64,000 nucleotides of DNA from Woeseiaceae bacterium (GTDB lineage: Bacteria > Pseudomonadota > Gammaproteobacteria > Steroidobacterales > Woeseiaceae), in the NCBI GenBank assembly GCA_021773115.1, contig JAJFKS010000006.1:501266-565265 (forward strand), given 5' to 3'. The notes under the pieces are model-generated. The model made no database searches, was not told the DNA's origin, and saw only the letters and a program-made list of their open reading frames with translations. This document shows, in pieces, positions 52,617 to 62,355 of the stretch. Each line of letters opens with the position of its first letter. Positions within the stretch are counted from its first letter, which is position 1. The position numbers were made by a program, and so were the translations under genes.

Positions 52617-55061
52617 ATGATAGCGAACTCAATGGCGGTCGTTCGGACGGCGATTTTTGCAGCCATTTTCATCGCAGGCGTCGCCATGCCGGCACATGCT
52701 GAACTCGACCTTCGCAATGCTTCAGTTGACAGGCTCGACAACGGACTGACTCTGATCCTGCTCGAAGATCGGCGATTTCCTGTTGTCAGTGTACAAATGC
52801 TGTACCGCATCGGCGCGCGCGACGAAGTTAGTGGTAAAACCGGGCTGGCGCACTTTCTCGAACACATGGCGTTTCGCGATTCCGAGAATTTCCCGGACAC
52901 CGACCTGGTGAGCCGTATCTACGCCGTCGGCGGCGAGTGGCATGGCTATACCTGGACCGATCAAACAACGTATTACTCCACAGTACCCAGCGATGACCTC
53001 GATCTGTTGCTGCGAATCGAGGTCGATCGAATGAGCCGGCTCAAGATCGCCAAAGAAGACATGCAGGCCGAACGCGGCGCTGTGCTGGCCGAGATGCATA
53101 TGTACGAGAATTCGCCGACGTCGATGCTGATCGATGCCGTAAATTACACGTCCTTTCTCGCGCACCCGTACCGCAATAACACGATCGGCTGGGAAAGCGA
53201 CATCGAGAATCTGCAACATCGCGACGTCGTCGCGTTTTACAAACAGCATTACCAGCCGGCGAATGCCGTACTTGCCATTGTAGGAGACTTCGAACGAAGC
53301 GATGTTCGCAAACGCGTGAAGAGACTGTTTGGGTCGATCCGAAGTAAGGCAGCAACCCCGTTGCCGCATACGATTGAACCACCACAAAACGGCGTGCGCC
53401 GCGTCACCCTGCACGGCACGGCCGAACAACGCCAATTCATGATTGCGTATCGTGCGCCATCGGCCGCAAGCGCCGACTTTGCCTCGTTCCTGGTGCTGCA
53501 GGAAATTCTGGGGGCAGGTTCGGGCGTCAGTTTTCTGCAGAATGACTGGGGCACGCCCGTCGACGACGAATCGCGGCTCGCCGGGGCGGCTCAGTCAATG
53601 ACGACCTGGTACCCGCCGAGTGCACAGGACTACGTGTTTATCCTTGGCGGATTCGCACCCCCGGGCGACGGCGAAGCAACGGTCGAGCAACGGATTGAAT
53701 CGCGAATCGCCGCGCTTCGACAACAGGCACCGTCCGACTCCGAACTTAAAAATGCCATCGACAATGTGCAGGACGCTTTGGTCTTCGATGTTCAAACAAC
53801 GGAAGACGCGGCTCACCAGCTCGCCTTTTTCGACGGCCTCAATGCACTCGATACGTTGCTCAGTTTGCCCGAACGGGTGGCCGCGGTCAGTGCCGCCGAC
53901 GTGCAGCGTACGGCCGCACGCTATCTCGGGCCCGATCGGCGCTCAATTGCGTGGCATGTGCCGCCTGAGAATACCGAGATCGTGGACATTGCTTCAACCG
54001 GACGCGCACCGGCGGAAGTGTCAGATCGACCGCTTCGCGATTCGGGCGGCACTCCGGTTGCGGCGCCGATAACACGGCGACTGAGCGGCGGCATTCCAGT
54101 GATCCTGCAACGCTCGGACCTGTCGTCAACGGCGCAGCTACAAATTGTACTGCCCTCGAACCAACTCGATGGCGCGGTGGCTGATGTACCGATCCTGGGG
54201 CACTCATCGCTGACCTACAAGCTTCGGTCGCCGCAAATTGCCGGTGCAATTCTGCAGGCGCGTGACGCCCTGAAGTCGCTTCAACAGACACCGGCTGCCG
54301 AAAAGCCCAAGTCCAGCGATCCGGCAACGCGTATGGAGCAGACATTCACCGGGCTGATGCAGGCTGACAGTCGTTCGCCAGATGCTACAGCAGTGCCGTC
54401 ACTCATTACTGTGGTCGGCGATATCGACGTTGAGAAGGTTCTGCAGCAACTCGAAGCTTCGTTCGGGGCGCTTCGGTATACGAATACGGCCGCCCCTAAG
54501 GCACAAGCTTTCTCAAGCGAGACGATGACATTGTCGACCGGCATGCGCGTGGCACAGGCGCAGCTTGGCTACATTGCCGCAGCGCCTGGACCCGGTAACT
54601 CGCGCTCGGACGCATGGCGGCTGCTGCTGTACATCCTGAGTCACGACTATGAGGGCCGACTTGGCAAAAAAGCGATCTCGGATGCAGGCCTTGCCTATTA
54701 CATTGGCAGTGAGTATCGGTCTGATGGCACGAACGCCTGGATCAGCCTGTCGACCGGTGTCGATGCAAACAAGATCGCAGCGCTCGGCAATCTGCTGCAT
54801 ACCGAACTCGAACGATTAGCCAGCGAGCCGCCGACAGACAAAGAGATTGCCGAGGCAAAAAATCATCGACTCGGTCGCCTGAGAAGCGCTGCGCAAAGCA
54901 ATGCTGAGCTTGCATCGCAACTTGCTACGCAGTGGCTGTGGTACGGCGAGCTGCTGACCGTTGATTCCCTTGGCGAACGCCTGGCCGCGATCAGTCGTCA
55001 GGACATCCTTGCTGAGATCGCGTCATTCAGTTCGGGAAAAACGATTGTTATCGCCGAGTAG
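52617..55061 (+). CDS. Secreted M16-family zinc protease (pitrilysin-like)
   Basis: An 814-residue protein with signal peptide (VVRTAIFAAIFIAGVAMPAHA). The first M16 domain has the inverted zinc motif HFLEH (79-83), with the third ligand Glu in AERGAVLAEMHMYE. The second, inactive half begins near TRRLSGGIPVILQRSDLSS and lacks HxxEH, as in two-domain M16B proteins such as YmxG-type and PqqL-like peptidases. It would degrade small peptides in the periplasm. The start at 52617 is well before the signal peptide; 52632 is an alternative. The frame stays open 500 codons upstream, antisense to the M20 gene, but nothing there looks like protein coding. Confidence 0.9.
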   Translation: MIANSMAVVRTAIFAAIFIAGVAMPAHAELDLRNASVDRLDNGLTLILLEDRRFPVVSVQMLYRIGARDEVSGKTGLAHFLEHMAFRDSENFPDTDLVSRIYAVGGEWHGYTWTDQTTYYSTVPSDDLDLLLRIEVDRMSRLKIAKEDMQAERGAVLAEMHMYENSPTSMLIDAVNYTSFLAHPYRNNTIGWESDIENLQHRDVVAFYKQHYQPANAVLAIVGDFERSDVRKRVKRLFGSIRSKAATPLPHTIEPPQNGVRRVTLHGTAEQRQFMIAYRAPSAASADFASFLVLQEILGAGSGVSFLQNDWGTPVDDESRLAGAAQSMTTWYPPSAQDYVFILGGFAPPGDGEATVEQRIESRIAALRQQAPSDSELKNAIDNVQDALVFDVQTTEDAAHQLAFFDGLNALDTLLSLPERVAAVSAADVQRTAARYLGPDRRSIAWHVPPENTEIVDIASTGRAPAEVSDRPLRDSGGTPVAAPITRRLSGGIPVILQRSDLSSTAQLQIVLPSNQLDGAVADVPILGHSSLTYKLRSPQIAGAILQARDALKSLQQTPAAEKPKSSDPATRMEQTFTGLMQADSRSPDATAVPSLITVVGDIDVEKVLQQLEASFGALRYTNTAAPKAQAFSSETMTLSTGMRVAQAQLGYIAAAPGPGNSRSDAWRLLLYILSHDYEGRLGKKAISDAGLAYYIGSEYRSDGTNAWISLSTGVDANKIAALGNLLHTELERLASEPPTDKEIAEAKNHRLGRLRSAAQSNAELASQLATQWLWYGELLTVDSLGERLAAISRQDILAEIASFSSGKTIVIAE

Positions 55062-55070
55062 GCTGCCAGA

Positions 55071-57626
55071 TTAACGGCAGCTCTCGTAGTGAGCCTCTGC
55101 CTGATCGAGATGAGACAGGATTGTCTTTAGCTCGTCCTCATTATTGAAGTCCGTGCGCGCACTGACAGCCGCCCGAATATTGCCAATCCAGGTTAGAAAG
55201 TATTCGGCGTCATCACTGGACTTTGGCCGCTTGCTGTTGACCGTTACGTAAATCGGGCTCGTCGTCGCGTAGGGATAGATATCCAGCAACATTGGGTGTG
55301 CCTCATCACTCCAGGCACGCAGCAACAACCACCCGCTTTCCTTAATCACCACGCTGCCGCTGACATCGGCGCTGCTTTGTCCGGCTGCGAGACCGAAGGA
55401 CTCAATAACTTCGCCGTTAAAGACCAGTTCGAGATGGTCTACGGGAATTGCGGACCGAAGCCTTGCAACAAAACTGACTTCTTCATCTCTGGCCGCGAGC
55501 GCGATCTCACCGCCGGGATATTCGTCGTTCACCGTCAGCCCGACGAGCGGTCCGTTGCTGGCCATTGAGGCCCCGGCTTTCAAGCCGGTGATCCAGCGGT
55601 CGCGGCGCTCCGCGGCCGTGTCGGCGTCATCGGTGACCCGAACGTAGGTACGGTTGAGTCCCACCGGGCCGCGCAGTGACGCGTAGTTAGCCATGGCGTC
55701 GGTGCCGCCCGCTGCGGCGATTCGAGCGCCACAGTTCAGCAGCCCGTACCAGACTTCGGCTGACGCTTTGTGGTCAGCAAACCCGACAGTTTCGTAGTAG
55801 TCGACCAGACCAAGCGCAGCATCAACCGGTAAGGCGTTCGTCAGGTACTTGTTGGTCCTGGGGTCCGGCTTCGGCGACAGGAACGGGTGCACGTAGCCGA
55901 CGGCCGCGTTTTGCTCATGGGCAAGTCGGGAGATCGTGGCGTTGTCCGGAAACACGCTGGCTGCAGCGGTACCCGGATAAGCCGAGTAGTCCGGCATCAG
56001 CAGATGGCTGTCGAGCCCCAGCAGACCGAGATGCCCCCAATAGCTGGTGTGGAATTCCTGCGAGTGCAGCAGCGTAACGTCGTCATCGCTTGCTGCGTCA
56101 GGTTCGGGTGAAAAATAGGCTATATCGGGGACGCGCTGCTCTTTATTCACGACCAGGTTGAAAACCATGTCGAGATCTTCAGCACGTGCCTGCTCGACCA
56201 GGTTCGCGGGAGAGTTACGGTAACTGCCACCGTAATTCATGTGCACGTGGACATCTGCGCTGAACCAGTTGAGCCACTCGGTTGGCAAGTGGAGCGGCGT
56301 TACCCGCAGTGTCAGCGCGTTGTCGCGACCGCCTGTAATGTTCACAACGCGACGCTCAATCTCGTGTTCGAAACCACGCCATACCGTCACGTGCGTTGCA
56401 CCAGCGGGTACTTTCAGTGACGCTTTGCCCGCGGTGTGAAAGTACTTGGTTTCGAAGCGGCCGTTATTGCGGTCGTAGCTGTCGTCGGCGTGCAACCAGG
56501 CATCTTGTGGCGCGTAGCTGCGGCCATCGCCGCCAACTATGGAAACTCGAGCGGAAACCGGTTTACCGTAAATATCAACTACGTTGAGTTCAAACTCGAA
56601 CATCGGTACTTTGAACTTGCGTTCGGTAACGGCCAGCAACTGGCTGCGACCGCCAATGAAATCCTGAATTCGGATGGCCGTGTCACCGCTTTCGTTCGTG
56701 ATGTAGGCAATCTTGCTGCCATCCGGTGACCAGCGTGGCGCCGTGGCATCGAAGTCACCGTAGGTCAGCGGAAACGGTTCCGCGATGCCATCGGCATGCG
56801 TCACCCAAAGCTGGCGCCACTGGCGGCCAAGATACGAGGCGTAGGCAATCCGGCGGCCGTCGGGAGCGACATCCGGCCTGGCGCTCCACGAGGTTTCTTC
56901 TTTGCGAACCAGCCGGGGTTCGGCGCCGTCTTCCAGCGCCAGCTGTACGATATTGCCGCTGCCGTAAGGCACTTCCGGATTGCTGACGAAAAACAGCGAT
57001 TTGCCATCGGGCGCCCAGGCAGGATTCAGTTCATGATCAAACGCACTGTAGTAGTAGCGCGCAATTGAGGACTCTCGCTCTCCGAGTACCGGGCTCGCAC
57101 TGAGTTTCCCTTCGACAAGCTCACCGACGAATACGTGGAATCGCCTGGTCTGTCGCGTGGACACGAACGCGAGACGACCGCCATCGGGCGACCAGCGCGG
57201 TTCTACGTTGACATCGCCCCCGGTGGTGAGCGCCGTGATCTTGCCACTATCGAGATTGAGCAAATGGAGCTCAATTGCATCGGCACGATAACGTGCAAAC
57301 ACAACGGTCTTTCCATCGGGCGAAACATCCGGTTGAAAATCGTAGCCGGGTCCGCTGGTCAATTGCACAGCAGTCCCGGAGTCGATCGCCTGTCGCCACA
57401 GGCTGCCCTGCATCGAATACACCAGTGCTTCGCCATCGGGTGTCCAGGCGAGCGCGCTGGGTCCCGACGTCAGCTGCGGCAAATACATTTCCCGGAAGTA
57501 GTAGTTGTGCGGGACATCGATTTGATCGAGCACCGGCCGCCGTTCCGCGATCGAGGGGCTCGGCAGCATCGCGCCGAATAACAAACAGACGATCGATCCC
57601 AATTGCAGTACGGAAGTTGTTCGCAA
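55071..57626 (-). CDS. Exported WD40-like (PD40) and CehA/McbA-type PHP metallohydrolase
   Basis: An 851-residue protein with signal peptide (VLQLGSIVCLLFGAMLPSPSIA). Five or six TolB/PD40 repeats (RWSPDGGRLAFVSTR, AWAPDGKSLFFVSN, RWSPDGSKIAYIT) occupy residues 40-330. A PHP-type hydrolase follows (WFSADVHVHMNYGGSYRNSP, LLHSQEFHTSYWGHLGLL, VGYVHPF, AAGGTDAMAN), giving the metal-binding His/Asp set of the CehA/McbA family. The TTG at 57626 has GGAG 8 bases upstream and opens a proper signal peptide. An ATG at 57653 lies inside the terminator hairpin of the preceding gene and is less likely. Probably a periplasmic metallo-amidohydrolase; substrate unknown. Confidence 0.8.
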   Translation of the reverse strand: MRTTSVLQLGSIVCLLFGAMLPSPSIAERRPVLDQIDVPHNYYFREMYLPQLTSGPSALAWTPDGEALVYSMQGSLWRQAIDSGTAVQLTSGPGYDFQPDVSPDGKTVVFARYRADAIELHLLNLDSGKITALTTGGDVNVEPRWSPDGGRLAFVSTRQTRRFHVFVGELVEGKLSASPVLGERESSIARYYYSAFDHELNPAWAPDGKSLFFVSNPEVPYGSGNIVQLALEDGAEPRLVRKEETSWSARPDVAPDGRRIAYASYLGRQWRQLWVTHADGIAEPFPLTYGDFDATAPRWSPDGSKIAYITNESGDTAIRIQDFIGGRSQLLAVTERKFKVPMFEFELNVVDIYGKPVSARVSIVGGDGRSYAPQDAWLHADDSYDRNNGRFETKYFHTAGKASLKVPAGATHVTVWRGFEHEIERRVVNITGGRDNALTLRVTPLHLPTEWLNWFSADVHVHMNYGGSYRNSPANLVEQARAEDLDMVFNLVVNKEQRVPDIAYFSPEPDAASDDDVTLLHSQEFHTSYWGHLGLLGLDSHLLMPDYSAYPGTAAASVFPDNATISRLAHEQNAAVGYVHPFLSPKPDPRTNKYLTNALPVDAALGLVDYYETVGFADHKASAEVWYGLLNCGARIAAAGGTDAMANYASLRGPVGLNRTYVRVTDDADTAAERRDRWITGLKAGASMASNGPLVGLTVNDEYPGGEIALAARDEEVSFVARLRSAIPVDHLELVFNGEVIESFGLAAGQSSADVSGSVVIKESGWLLLRAWSDEAHPMLLDIYPYATTSPIYVTVNSKRPKSSDDAEYFLTWIGNIRAAVSARTDFNNEDELKTILSHLDQAEAHYESCR

Positions 57627-57638
57627 ATTCGCTACTCC

Positions 57639-57671
57639 AAAAAAAATGGCCATGGGGTTTCCATGGCCATT
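57639..57671 (-). terminator. Terminator of the second TonB receptor gene, overlapping the next gene's start region
   Basis: On the minus strand AATGGCCATGG (57671-57661), a 5-base loop and CCATGGCCATT (57655-57645) form a perfect 11-bp stem, followed by eight T including the 57646-57639 run. It lies 22 bases after the receptor stop. The potential ATG of the hydrolase gene (57653-57651) is inside its second arm. Confidence 0.88.
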
Positions 57672-57692
57672 GTAACAACTAATGAATTGCGC

Positions 57693-60065
57693 TCAGAAAC
57701 GGCGGCCGAAACGCAGGCCTATGGTGCGTGGACGATTCACCAGAATGTCGGAATCCTGGGTAATCGTGCCAAACGGATCGTAGTAATTGGCGCCGTAACG
57801 AACAATTTGGGCCCGTTCGTCAGTGGCGTTGTCCAGGAACAGATCAACTGACCATTGTTCGCCGTGCAGACCCGCCGCGAGATTCACAATCGAATAGGAC
57901 GGCTGCCTTTCGCGTAACGCTGTTTCAAGATTGCTCCACGAATCGTCGGTATACGCGACCGCTGCCTGCACATACGCCGGAAATCGTGCCATATCGAAAC
58001 TGTATCGCCCGATAGCGGTGTACTGCAGTTTCGGTACAAATGGCATTTCCGTGCCCTTGTCTGCCCGCGGTGGATCACCGTTTATTCTTTCCTCTGCATT
58101 CCGGTAGTAAGCCTCCTGCAATTCAGCGTCGTTGTACGAAGCCGAAAAGGACAATGTGAGGTCATCCGTCGCCGCGAACACGAGGTCAAACTCGGCACCT
58201 GTCGTTTGTGCCTGACCGATATTCTGAATAATTGTCAGCGGTGAAATATCGAAGTCGAGGAATGAGAACTGGAAGTTATCCCAATCCAGACGATAGGCCG
58301 CGCCATTGAATCGCAGTCGACCGTCCATCCACATCGTCTTCCAGCCAATCTCGTAGTTGTCGACGAAGTCAGGATCGTACTTTGGCAAACCGGCCGCAAC
58401 TGAACGATTGACACCACCCGGCCGGAAGCCCTCCGAGTAGGTCGCATACAACAGGATATCGTCGTTTACGTTAACATTTGCGCTTAGCTTGATCGTGTCG
58501 CCGTGGCCCCTGGAGACATCGTTGACGTTTGGCGCAACGTCATAACAGGGATACTGCGGCATGTCGTTCGCATCCAGACAGCGATTCAGTCCGCCTGTAA
58601 ACCCGGAGAGCGAATTCTCAAAGTCGAAGTAGCGATAACCACCGACCAGGGTCAGCGTATCGTTGACATCGAAGCTGACTTCGCCAAACATCGCGACGTC
58701 GCGATCAACGCGATCCTGCTTCGTTTGCCAGACCACTTGCTCACCTTGTACAACGGTTCCGTACGGCCAGGTGGCAGTAGAGAATGCCGGGTCCATGTCC
58801 GGAACCTCCCAACGCAGATCGAAGTTGTGCTCCTGGCGCTGTGCAAACAAGCCGACCATCCAGCGGAAGCGCTGATCACCATCCGACTGCACGCGGAATT
58901 CATGGCTTTGCTTGGCGAATTTTTCAGCGCTTTTGATGAATTGACTTGGGTCGGTGCAGTTCAGGCCACTCGAATCGTAGTGGTAGCAACCGCCGTAATA
59001 GCCGTAATAATTATCCAGATACTGGGCGTAGTGGGTGTAGTCGTCAATGCTGTCCTGATCGAGATCCAGGTAGGCGCCCGCGTAGATGAGATCGACACCG
59101 CCAATTGAGCCTTCGACGGTCAGCGACGCCTGGTACCAGGAGTAATCGTAGCTCTCAGCAAAAAAGCGCTGTGCCTGCAGGTCACCAATATCTTCCGGGT
59201 CGTGGGTAAAAACGCCGTTGGTATCCTGATCCTGGAACATGATGCCGGGCGTTACTGTCCAGTTCTCGTTCAGATCAACCTTCAGCAGTGCGCGCATGCC
59301 GGTGCTTGTTGCATCGTTGAAGTCTTTCTCGACAAGCGCAGAGTTGGTCTTGGTTACACCGACGCCTTCCAGTGTTACGGATGACAGGACGTTGTCGATG
59401 TAGCCAGGTGATTGGTCATGCCAGCCAACCAAACGAATTGCGGCATTCTCGCTGACCGGAATATTGACAAAGCCTTCGACGGTATAGCCAACATCACCCT
59501 TAGAGACTGAATTTGCACCGACGTCGAAGCCCGCTTCAAATTCGCCCAGCCGAGGTTTGTTAGTGATGATACGCATCGTGCCGGCCTGGCTACTCGCGCC
59601 AAAGAAGGTTCCCTGCGGACCCGCGAGCGTCTCGATTCGATTGACGTCATAGATGTGTATATCGAGTACACGGTTGATCGTTGTAACGGGCTGCTCGTCG
59701 AGGTAGACGCCAACGCTAGGCATCGAACCTGAGTGAACGCCATCACCGCCGCTTGAAATGCCGCGCATATAAACCTGCGAAACACCAGGCCGTTGCGACT
59801 GGAACGACACCGTTGGCAAGAACTGAATGTAGTCTGCAAAATTGTTCAGATTGAGTTGCTCAATTTGAGTGTTACCAAGAACCTGCACGGACACTGCAAC
59901 ATCCTGAAGATTCTCTTCGCGCTTTTGCGCGGTAACGATGATTTCTTCCAGCGCCGGATTCGAATCTTGCGCCTGGGCGGGCGCGGCAGCACCCGTGATG
60001 AGCACTGACCCGGTAATTGCGGCTGAAACGGCCGCGGCCAGTGGTTTTCTTTTGAACTGCGTCAT
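57693..60065 (-). CDS. TonB-dependent outer-membrane receptor
   Basis: A 790-residue protein with signal peptide (PLAAAVSAAITGSVLITGAA). TonB-box region EEIIVTAQKREENLQDVAVS, plug motifs NFADYIQFLPTVSFQ, VYMRGISSGGDGVHSG, IETLAGPQGTFFGASSQAGT, and a barrel ending NRPRTIGLRFGRRF with terminal Phe. The receptor is of the general 'iron-complex or nutrient' type with no diagnostic ligand loops. The enzyme gene downstream (PHP metallohydrolase) may act on its substrate. A strong terminator follows, so the pair is only partly co-transcribed. The receptor differs from the 20554-22839 receptor in plug details and is not a recent duplicate. Confidence 0.92.
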   Translation of the reverse strand: MTQFKRKPLAAAVSAAITGSVLITGAAAPAQAQDSNPALEEIIVTAQKREENLQDVAVSVQVLGNTQIEQLNLNNFADYIQFLPTVSFQSQRPGVSQVYMRGISSGGDGVHSGSMPSVGVYLDEQPVTTINRVLDIHIYDVNRIETLAGPQGTFFGASSQAGTMRIITNKPRLGEFEAGFDVGANSVSKGDVGYTVEGFVNIPVSENAAIRLVGWHDQSPGYIDNVLSSVTLEGVGVTKTNSALVEKDFNDATSTGMRALLKVDLNENWTVTPGIMFQDQDTNGVFTHDPEDIGDLQAQRFFAESYDYSWYQASLTVEGSIGGVDLIYAGAYLDLDQDSIDDYTHYAQYLDNYYGYYGGCYHYDSSGLNCTDPSQFIKSAEKFAKQSHEFRVQSDGDQRFRWMVGLFAQRQEHNFDLRWEVPDMDPAFSTATWPYGTVVQGEQVVWQTKQDRVDRDVAMFGEVSFDVNDTLTLVGGYRYFDFENSLSGFTGGLNRCLDANDMPQYPCYDVAPNVNDVSRGHGDTIKLSANVNVNDDILLYATYSEGFRPGGVNRSVAAGLPKYDPDFVDNYEIGWKTMWMDGRLRFNGAAYRLDWDNFQFSFLDFDISPLTIIQNIGQAQTTGAEFDLVFAATDDLTLSFSASYNDAELQEAYYRNAEERINGDPPRADKGTEMPFVPKLQYTAIGRYSFDMARFPAYVQAAVAYTDDSWSNLETALRERQPSYSIVNLAAGLHGEQWSVDLFLDNATDERAQIVRYGANYYDPFGTITQDSDILVNRPRTIGLRFGRRF

Positions 60066-60338
60066 TTACCAATCCCCCACACGTTAGTGCGCTCCGGTAC
60101 AAAAGCAATCATCGCCATCCTCGGCGGGTTAAACGTGAACCGCTGGAGTTGCCTGAAAGCAACGACTCGCGACACGGTGACGTGAAAACATTATTGCGTC
60201 ATCTCGTTTGTAGCTATAGTGCGCTTATTGGAACAGTAAAAACAAGTGCAAAAAGTTATTTGGGTTGTGGCGAATTTGCATCAATTGCTTGGTCACTCTT
60301 GTAACTATTCGTAGCAACAGTAAGGTGCGTTTCATATT

Positions 60339-62342
60339 GTGAAAAATCAGTCGAACAACGCTGACTTGAAAACGGCATTAAGCCATGCGGCGAATTTGCT
60401 CGGCACGAATCCGGTGCTGGCTCAGGAACAGGCGGAGGAAATTCTAAAGGTCGTCGCCGACTCGCCGTCCGCGAAACACATTCTCTGCGCCGCTCTGCGA
60501 CTGCAGGGTAATACCGCAAAAGGGCTGGCGACCATTGAACCGATCGCTAAAAAGTTCGATAGCGATGCCAATATTCTGCACGAATATGCACTCTGCCTGG
60601 GCGCTGCCGGCAAGGGCGATCAAGCCGTCGAAGTGCTTCACAAAGTCTTGCAGCTGGAACCCGGGCATGCGGCCGCGTGGCGTTCGCTCGGTGATCAGCT
60701 GAGCGCGCGCGGCGACGCAGTTGGCAGCGAAGATGCTTACGACAAGCACCTTGCAGCGATAACGCGGCACCCCGAACTAATCGAAGCCGCCAATCACCTG
60801 CGCAAAAGACAGTATCCGAAAGCGGAACGGCTGACACGAGATGTATTGAAAAAAGATCCGGTCGATGTCATCGCCATTCGAATGCTGGCAGCGATCGGCA
60901 TGGAAGTGGGTCAGGTCGACGACGCAATCAACCTGCTGGAACGCTGCCTTGAACTGGCGCCCGAATTTCACCTCGCACGACAAAACTACGCGCTCGCGCT
61001 GTCGCGACGGCAGCGTTTCGACGAAGCACTGGCCGAGATCGAGCGGCTGCTCGTTGCAGAGCCGAACAATCCCAATTACCGCCTGTTGAAAGGATCAAAT
61101 CTTGTTCGCAAGGGCGACCATGGTCCCGCACTGCAGCTTTACGAAGCCTTCCTCAGTGAGTACCCAAAGCAATCCGGCGCACACATGAACTACGGACATA
61201 CGCTAAAAACCGTTGGCCGACTGGACGATTCCATTGCCGCATATCGGACCGCCATTCAGTTGCGCCCGCAAACGGGCGAAGCCTACTGGAGCCTGGCCAA
61301 TCTGAAAACATGTCGCTTCACGGATGATGACATCGCCGATATGCAGGCGCAGATCGACGAGGAAAAAGGTGACCCGGATGACCAGTCGCACCTGTTGTTC
61401 GCGCTGGGCAAGGCGATGGAGGACCGCGAGGAGTTTGACCAATCCTTCGACTATTATCAGCGTGGCAACGCCATGCGTAGCATACGGCATCGGCATAATG
61501 CCAAGGCCAACGTCTTCGACACAGTTCGTCAGATCAAGACACTGAACGCCGAATTTTTTTCGGCGCGGCAAGGCTGGGGAAGCAAGGCCCCGGACCCGAT
61601 TTTCATCGTGGGATTGCCGCGTGCCGGCTCCACCCTGCTAGAGCAAATACTCGCGAGCCATTCCCAGGTTGAAGGCACTGCGGAGCTTCCGGACATCATT
61701 GCGATCTCGCGTCGCCTCGGTAAGAAGTCACGCAAGAACCCGGCTTCTGACTATCCGGAGATTCTCACGACGCTCTGCGACGAACAGGCCCGTGAGCTTG
61801 GCGATGCTTATATCGAATCGACCCGAATCGTGCGCCACGGTCCGCCGTTTTTCATCGACAAGATGCCGAATAACTTCAAGCACATCGGCCTCATCCACAT
61901 GATCCTGCCCAACGCGAAGATCATCGACGCGCGGCGACACCCGATGTCCGGTGGCTTCTCCTGTTTTAAACAGTTATTCGCCCACGGGCAGACGTTCACC
62001 TACAACCTGACCGATCTGGGTCACTATTACCGCGACTACGTAACGCTGATGGATCACTGGGACGAGGTGCTGCCCGGTCGGGTACATCGAGTGCAATACG
62101 AAGACATGGTGTCGGACACCGAGAATCAGATTCGTCAATTGCTCGACTATTGCGATCTGCCGTTCGAAGATCAGTGCCTCAGGTTCTACGAAACCGAACG
62201 CGCGATCCGTACACCGAGCTCCGAACAGGTGCGACAGCCCGTTTACAAAGAGGGACTCGCGCAATGGCGTAACTTTGAAGTTCATCTGGAGCCGCTGAAA
62301 AAAGCCCTCGGGCCATTGCTCGAACGTTACCCAATCGACTGA
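60339..62342 (+). CDS. TPR-containing sulfotransferase
   Basis: A 667-residue protein. The first 370 residues are TPR-type repeats (EYALCLGAAGKGDQAVEVLH; AIRMLAAIGMEVGQVDDAIN; HMNYGHTLKTVGRLDDSIAA). The C-terminal 280 residues form a sulfotransferase with the 5'-phosphosulfate loop PIFIVGLPRAGSTLLEQIL (about residue 425) and the 3'-phosphate region IIDARRHPMSGGFSCF. It transfers sulfate from PAPS to an unknown acceptor. The start is a GTG at 60339; no better ATG is near. TPR-sulfotransferases of this type are frequent in marine bacteria and may modify proteins or surface glycans. It is followed 13 bases later by the aminotransferase gene. Confidence 0.88.
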   Translation: MKNQSNNADLKTALSHAANLLGTNPVLAQEQAEEILKVVADSPSAKHILCAALRLQGNTAKGLATIEPIAKKFDSDANILHEYALCLGAAGKGDQAVEVLHKVLQLEPGHAAAWRSLGDQLSARGDAVGSEDAYDKHLAAITRHPELIEAANHLRKRQYPKAERLTRDVLKKDPVDVIAIRMLAAIGMEVGQVDDAINLLERCLELAPEFHLARQNYALALSRRQRFDEALAEIERLLVAEPNNPNYRLLKGSNLVRKGDHGPALQLYEAFLSEYPKQSGAHMNYGHTLKTVGRLDDSIAAYRTAIQLRPQTGEAYWSLANLKTCRFTDDDIADMQAQIDEEKGDPDDQSHLLFALGKAMEDREEFDQSFDYYQRGNAMRSIRHRHNAKANVFDTVRQIKTLNAEFFSARQGWGSKAPDPIFIVGLPRAGSTLLEQILASHSQVEGTAELPDIIAISRRLGKKSRKNPASDYPEILTTLCDEQARELGDAYIESTRIVRHGPPFFIDKMPNNFKHIGLIHMILPNAKIIDARRHPMSGGFSCFKQLFAHGQTFTYNLTDLGHYYRDYVTLMDHWDEVLPGRVHRVQYEDMVSDTENQIRQLLDYCDLPFEDQCLRFYETERAIRTPSSEQVRQPVYKEGLAQWRNFEVHLEPLKKALGPLLERYPID

Positions 62343-62355
62343 TTGCGATTTCCCT

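Noticed and set aside
60066..60338. 273-base gap between the TonB receptor and the sulfotransferase as a regulatory RNA or riboswitch
   Set aside because: AT-rich with partial repeats, but no recognisable riboswitch core, terminator or clear promoter boxes.
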